Source of the DNA: Gimesia chilikensis
GTDB lineage: Bacteria; Planctomycetota; Planctomycetia; Planctomycetales; Planctomycetaceae
Assembly: GCF_007744075.1 (NCBI RefSeq)
Contig: NZ_CP036266.1
Location: 4,139,748-4,203,747 of the forward strand
Length of the DNA stretch: 64,000 nucleotides
Reading direction: 5' to 3'
Part shown: piece by piece, positions 59,940 to 64,000 of the stretch
Layout: each line of letters starts with the position of its first letter
Position numbering within the stretch: the stretch's first letter is position 1
Position numbers and translations under genes: made by a program
Notes under the pieces: model-generated
What the model was told of the DNA's origin: nothing
The model's database searches: none
Seen by the model: the letters and a program-made list of their open reading frames with translations, nothing else

Positions 59940-60839
59940 TCAGGAAGGATGAGTCACATACTTTTTCGGGACTTTGACCGCCAGTCCGCCTCCCTCATAG
60001 TATCCCAAGGAAATTTCTCCCACGTGTGTCAACAGGTCATAGGCCCGCCAGCGATTCCAGCCATGCTCTGATTCCATCCAGAGAATCAATTGCGCGAACG
60101 CTTCAGCCGTCGCACGTTCCATGGGGGTCCCGCTGGCAACGGTAATCAGTTCATCGGGCGTTTCAATACGGGGACCGGCGATTGTTTTGCCTTTGATGAG
60201 TTCAATCGTCAGTGTCGTGTGAGCGGCCATCTCCAGTCCTGTTGCAGAGAGTTCCCCCTGCCCCATCGCAGCATGAGCGTCGCCCAGGTACAGATATGCG
60301 CCCTCAACAAAGACCGGCAAGAAGAGTGTGTTGCCTTCCGTGACTTCGCGAATATCCATGTTCCCGCCATGCGGACCAGCGGGCATTGTACTGGGCATGC
60401 CATAAGCGGGAGTTGTGCCGATACACCCCAGCATGGGCTGATAAGGGATCGCGATGTCATCACTCCAGTAAACCAGCCCGTCGCGAATTGGGCAGACATG
60501 CGCGCCATCCGGGACATCAGTTCCAAGCCACTGACAGAGCTGCTTGGGATTACCGGTGTAGGTCGCACATTGACCGTCGCGCGATTCGATCTTCTCGATG
60601 CGGATCGCGAGGGTATCTCCGGGTTCGGCCTGCTCCACATAAATGGGGCCGGTTACCGGATTGCTATAGGGGACCTTGCTTTTATCACGGCAGTCTCCAG
60701 GCTTTCGTATCTGGCCAGAGAGCGCGTCTTCGGTTTCGACACGAATCGTCTCGCCGCTGCTGATTCGGAGTCGCGGTTCCCGTTCGCGGCTGAATTCATA
60801 ATTCAGATTCCCCAGTGACAGTTCCTGCATATCATTCAT
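59940..60839 (-). CDS. Acetamidase/formamidase family protein
   Basis: The protein has 299 residues without signal peptide, so it is cytoplasmic. ATG 60839 is used; ATG 60830 (three codons later) has AGG better placed and is possible. FmdA_AmdA hallmarks: NPVTGPIYVEQAEPGDTLAIRIEKI, a central GPHGGNMDIREVTEGNTLFLPVFVEGAYLYLGDAHAAMGQGELSATGLEMA with the His, Asp and Glu used for metal and substrate, and a late ELITVASGTPMERATAEAF. The family releases ammonia from formamide or acetamide. Its stop is 73 bp before the dimethylformamidase-like gene, and the kelch/SGNH gene ends 31 bp upstream. Confidence 0.92.
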   Translation of the reverse strand: MNDMQELSLGNLNYEFSREREPRLRISSGETIRVETEDALSGQIRKPGDCRDKSKVPYSNPVTGPIYVEQAEPGDTLAIRIEKIESRDGQCATYTGNPKQLCQWLGTDVPDGAHVCPIRDGLVYWSDDIAIPYQPMLGCIGTTPAYGMPSTMPAGPHGGNMDIREVTEGNTLFLPVFVEGAYLYLGDAHAAMGQGELSATGLEMAAHTTLTIELIKGKTIAGPRIETPDELITVASGTPMERATAEAFAQLILWMESEHGWNRWRAYDLLTHVGEISLGYYEGGGLAVKVPKKYVTHPS

Positions 60840-60870
60840 CCTGGTTTCAAGTTGTCACATCTTCAGAAAA

Positions 60871-63045
60871 TCAGTCGAGCTGAGACTTCAACCACTGCTT
60901 CAGCAGTTCTGCTGCGGAAACGTTTTCTCCGTGAGAACGTTCGACGAGGGTCAGGTCCTGCCCCAATACCAGTTGGCGGGTGAGTTTGTCGTTTTCTGTG
61001 ACCGGATGTTCTGCATCGAACACGTCCGGATGGAAAACGACACAGTCCCAGCCTCCCGTACCGAAATTGAGTGAGTAATTCATGGTCCACATCATACTGC
61101 GGATGAACTCTTCCTGTGATTTGGCCTGTGCATCGCGAGGAATCGCCAGCAGAACCAGATCTGGTTTGGCTGGACGGATGAGCTGTTTTGCATCAGCTTC
61201 GATTTGCTTGAGCGTTTTTCCGGACGTATCCCAGGTAGTCACTTCCAGTTTGGCTTCAGGAGCGATTTCCGGTAGCACTGACTTAATCAATTGATCCAGA
61301 GGGGGCTGGGCAATGACTTTGATCGGCCGGTTGTCCTTGATGAGACTTCTGGTACGTGGAATCGCGATCTCCAGCGGTTTCACATCATCCAGTGAGACCG
61401 TGTTTCCCGTAACGGATGCCGCTAACAGCTCTGCCATTTTTTTGTGGCCCGCCATGTTGGGATGAATCTCATCACTCATCTGCATTCGCCAGGCGAGCGG
61501 ATCCTGTTTCCGCAGTGCAGAGAGTTGCTGATAGGTATCACAGACAGGCACACCCAACTCTGTTCCCACTTTGCGGACGACATCACAATATTTGACCAGT
61601 TTTTCTGCGGGACGACTGGTGGTGGTAATCACGGCATTGGGAGTACAGAGCAGGACTTCCGCACCCGCCTCACGACACTGTTTCACAATCGAGTGCAGGT
61701 TTTTCTCATAATCTTCCAGCGGAACCCGCGTCATGTCGTTCAGACCAAACATGACCGTGACCAGGTCAGGCTGATGCTTGAGCACGTCCCGTTCGATGCG
61801 CGACAACGCATTGACAGTGGTGTGTCCGCTAATGCCTGCATTGATCATTTCCAGCTGAGAACCCGGAACCGCTTTCTGCAGGGCAATGCCCAGCATGTCA
61901 GTATAAGCCCGCCGACTGCCAGTGTGATAATAGACGCCGGTCACGCTGTCGCCGAAACAGACAACCTTCGTCGGCTTGCCTGCTTTCAGTTTGGCGAGCG
62001 TTTTGGGAAAATCACTCGAGGGGGAAGCACTCTGCTTCTGCTGGTCGAACCAGTTGGGTGGAACAAAAAGCGACCAGACCTGACTGCTGAGTGGCTGCGC
62101 ATGGCCGCCGGCCAGCCAGATTTTGTCTTGGAAGACGAAAGCCGAATGCTCGTGTCGCTCTTTCCAGACGACGTCCGATTTCAACTCGGTCCAGTCTTTG
62201 CCATCCTGAGAATACCAGACGTCCTGCTTATTGGTTGAGGGATTGTTCGACCAGCCGCCGATCACCCAGATACGATCTCGATAGACAACCGAAGAGAACC
62301 AGAGCCGCTCATGCCAGGGTGCATGTGCCGTCTCCTGTCGCCAGTGAACTCCGTCTGCGGAACTCCAGACGTCATTATTCGCATGATATTCGGGGGTGTA
62401 ATTGCCGCCACCAAACACATAAATTCTATCGTTCAATACAGCGGCCTGGTGATAGGCCCGGGGAGTCCAGCCGGCGTGTTCCGTGGCCAGCTTCCATTCT
62501 TTCCCGTCGTCGGAATACCAGACATCGTTTTTGAGGCTTTTCTCATCGCCGAAATAATAGTTCTCGGATCCGCCGAGCAGCCACATCTTGTCTTTGAAGG
62601 TGACAAGAGCAGCTGCCAGTCGAGGAGTCCAGTTCGCTTTCTTGGTGACCAGATCCCAGTCTTTTCCATCTTCGGTTGACCAGACCTGATTCCCGGCGGA
62701 GTGACCGGGTAGCCGACCATTATACCAGCCTCCCATGAGCCACATCTTGTCTTTGAAGACGACCGTCATCGGCAGGTCGCTGTGAATCCAGGGGGCCTGC
62801 TTTGTAACCAGAGACCATTTCTTGCCGTCGGAAGATTTCCAGACATCTCGGGGAGGTGCTTCGTAGGAATTGAACCAGCCTCCAAAAATCCAGAGCTGAT
62901 CTTTATAAACCAGCTCCCCTTGTGAGTCACGGGGTTGCCAGTCCGCTTTTTCGGTGACCTTCACCCAGTCCAGTTTTCTGTCTTCGGCAAAGCCTGCGGT
63001 GGATATCAACAGGAACAACAGCGGCAGCAGGAAGGATCGCAGCAT
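60871..63045 (-). CDS. Secreted kelch-repeat protein with SGNH/GDSL hydrolase
   Basis: I start at ATG 63045, with GGAG 6 bases upstream and a clean signal peptide (LRSFLLPLLFLLISTAGFA); an upstream extension to 63144 is unlikely. The 724-residue protein first has six kelch-like repeats (about 22-340) of the form DVWYSxDGKxW...AxWxxR...FKDKMWLxGGWxN. Residues about 355-545 are an SGNH hydrolase: G-D-S367 in VCFGDSVTG, NAGISGHT, GLND, and D525-E-I-H528 completing the triad. Residues about 555-715 look like a second, degenerate SGNH domain (IKVIAQPPLD, PDLVLLAIPRD) without GDS. It probably deacylates a glycan or similar polymer outside the cytoplasm. Confidence 0.88.
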   Translation of the reverse strand: MLRSFLLPLLFLLISTAGFAEDRKLDWVKVTEKADWQPRDSQGELVYKDQLWIFGGWFNSYEAPPRDVWKSSDGKKWSLVTKQAPWIHSDLPMTVVFKDKMWLMGGWYNGRLPGHSAGNQVWSTEDGKDWDLVTKKANWTPRLAAALVTFKDKMWLLGGSENYYFGDEKSLKNDVWYSDDGKEWKLATEHAGWTPRAYHQAAVLNDRIYVFGGGNYTPEYHANNDVWSSADGVHWRQETAHAPWHERLWFSSVVYRDRIWVIGGWSNNPSTNKQDVWYSQDGKDWTELKSDVVWKERHEHSAFVFQDKIWLAGGHAQPLSSQVWSLFVPPNWFDQQKQSASPSSDFPKTLAKLKAGKPTKVVCFGDSVTGVYYHTGSRRAYTDMLGIALQKAVPGSQLEMINAGISGHTTVNALSRIERDVLKHQPDLVTVMFGLNDMTRVPLEDYEKNLHSIVKQCREAGAEVLLCTPNAVITTTSRPAEKLVKYCDVVRKVGTELGVPVCDTYQQLSALRKQDPLAWRMQMSDEIHPNMAGHKKMAELLAASVTGNTVSLDDVKPLEIAIPRTRSLIKDNRPIKVIAQPPLDQLIKSVLPEIAPEAKLEVTTWDTSGKTLKQIEADAKQLIRPAKPDLVLLAIPRDAQAKSQEEFIRSMMWTMNYSLNFGTGGWDCVVFHPDVFDAEHPVTENDKLTRQLVLGQDLTLVERSHGENVSAAELLKQWLKSQLD

Positions 63046-63289
63046 CTCAACTCCATACCTGATTGTGTGCAAAGGGTCACGCGAGCATATCAGTAACAAT
63101 CTTAAGTAATTATTACCATACCCTGCAGTTTCCTCAGGTTGCAAGCGTACGTCTCCTGTGGCGCATCAGAACTGAAATAAAATTCGCGGGATTTAGAAGC
63201 GATACTCTGTTCAGATACCGCGCAGCAGGAGCATACGCAGAGACTGTGAATGTCTGGAACGGCTACCGTCTGCTGTGACAGCGGTGCGT
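63046..63289. other. 244-bp intergenic region
   Basis: It lies between the map stop and the kelch/SGNH gene start. It should contain the promoter for the five-gene run below 63045. I see no clear rho-independent terminator for map. Confidence 0.35.
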
Positions 63290-64000
63290 TTAGAAACGGT
63301 GCCCTGGTTGGGGACCTTCTTTGGTCAGCGTCAGAATTTCCGGGCCGGTATCGGTCATCAGAATCGTATGTTCGAACTGAGCTGAGAGCTTGCCGTCCTT
63401 GGTACGAACAGTCCAGCCGTCGCTGCGGTCTTCAACGGTTTTCCAGGTACCGGCGTTCAACATCGGTTCAATGGTGAAACACATTCCAGGCAGCAGCAGA
63501 TCGCGTTCTGAGCCTGAGACTGGGTAATGGGGAATGCCGGGGTCGGTATGGAAATCACGTCCGATGCCATGTCCCTGGTACTGCCGGACGACTCCGTAAC
63601 CGAGTTCCGTCGCAAAATCGTAAATGACTTCGCCGATCTCGATGACACTGGAACCGGGTTTGATCGTATTGATCGCCAGAAACAGGGATTCATAAGTCGC
63701 TTGAACGAGCTTACGGGCTTCTTCGGAGACTTCGCCGACCAGGAAGGTTTCCGACTGATCGCCATACCAGCCGTCCACGATACTGGTGATATCCACGTTG
63801 ACGATGTCGCCTTCTTTCAGCTCGGTGTCATCGGGAATCCCATGGCAGACGACTTCATTGATACTGATGCAGCAGCTCTTGGGAAAGCCATGATAGCCTA
63901 AGGTGGCAGGTGTATGACCGTTGGATACCGTGTATTCGTGAACCACCTGATTGATTTCGTCCGTTGTAATCCCCGGTTTGACATACGGGCGCAGATGATC
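63290..64000 (-). CDS. map: Methionine aminopeptidase, type I (5' end outside window)
   Basis: The frame is open from the right edge ([10 protein letters not shown]) to the stop at 63290, about 236 visible residues; the start lies beyond 64000. All five metal ligands of MetAP are visible: D in VNVDIT, D in GDQSETF, H in [10 protein letters not shown] in FTIEPML and E in QFEHTIL. The substrate-pocket His is in ATLGYHGFP. This cytoplasmic enzyme removes the initiator Met from new proteins. The lack of an insert between the metal sites indicates type I. It is on the same strand as the downstream run but 244 bp away. Confidence 0.95.
   Translation of the reverse strand, partial: DHLRPYVKPGITTDEINQVVHEYTVSNGHTPATLGYHGFPKSCCISINEVVCHGIPDDTELKEGDIVNVDITSIVDGWYGDQSETFLVGEVSEEARKLVQATYESLFLAINTIKPGSSVIEIGEVIYDFATELGYGVVRQYQGHGIGRDFHTDPGIPHYPVSGSERDLLLPGMCFTIEPMLNAGTWKTVEDRSDGWTVRTKDGKLSAQFEHTILMTDTGPEILTLTKEGPQPGHRF

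Noticed and set aside
63046..63144. A 33-residue N-terminal extension of the kelch/SGNH protein
   Set aside because: ATG 63045 has GGAG and begins directly with a signal peptide. The extension has no start signal.

Overview
The window reads as chromosomal DNA of a planctomycete, most likely a Gimesia/Planctomyces-type member of the Planctomycetaceae (inferred from gene families, not from a search). The diagnostic families are many secreted sulfatases, DUF1080 proteins, a DUF1592/DUF1588/DUF1587/DUF1585 plus DUF1552 pair, a DUF1559 pseudopilin-like protein, secreted N,R,G,P-rich proteins, and one enormous LEPR-XLL-type surface protein. No rRNA, tRNA, CRISPR array, integrase or transposase was recognised.

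Region 1 (1-14.9 kb) looks like a locus for a sulfated, acylated polysaccharide. It holds a sulfatase cut by the left edge, a two-domain alpha/beta hydrolase (esterase-like) followed 11 bases later by a sulfatase, a large DUF4838-CBM9-TPR protein, a sulfatase fused to DUF1080, an MFS transporter, a further sulfatase with a C-terminal extension, and a stand-alone DUF1080 protein. All enzymes carry export signals, so desulfation, de-esterification and glycan attack would occur outside the cytoplasm, with MFS uptake of small products (inference).

Region 2 (15.08-40.99 kb, minus strand) is a single uninterrupted ORF of 8,637 codons, about 40% of the window. From the N-terminus it has an LEPR-XLL-like leader, a seven-repeat FG-GAP propeller, a beta-strand block with five tandem ~635-residue modules, a right-handed beta-helix segment, a second copy of the opening block exactly 12,474 bp away from the first, an RTX-like Gly/Asp region, five golvesin-C-like modules alternating with four choice-of-anchor-D-like domains, and a terminal HExxHxxGxxD metalloprotease-like domain. 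Near-identical 13-bp terminator hairpins lie on both sides of it.

Region 3 (41-47 kb, minus strand) holds a secreted Gly/Asn/Arg/Pro-repeat protein, a secreted NTF2/SnoaL-like protein and a membrane GT-C glycosyltransferase with TPRs. Region 4 (47.3-55.3 kb, minus strand) holds a DUF1592-family cytochrome-type protein, a DUF1552 protein and a GntR/FCD regulator as a tight operon, then a DUF1559 pseudopilin-like gene with a downstream lipoprotein. Region 5 (55.7-63.05 kb, minus strand) is a probable five-gene run: kelch/SGNH hydrolase, acetamidase/formamidase, dimethylformamidase beta-like protein, seven-bladed SBBP propeller and an unrecognised secreted protein. A methionine aminopeptidase (map) runs off the right edge.
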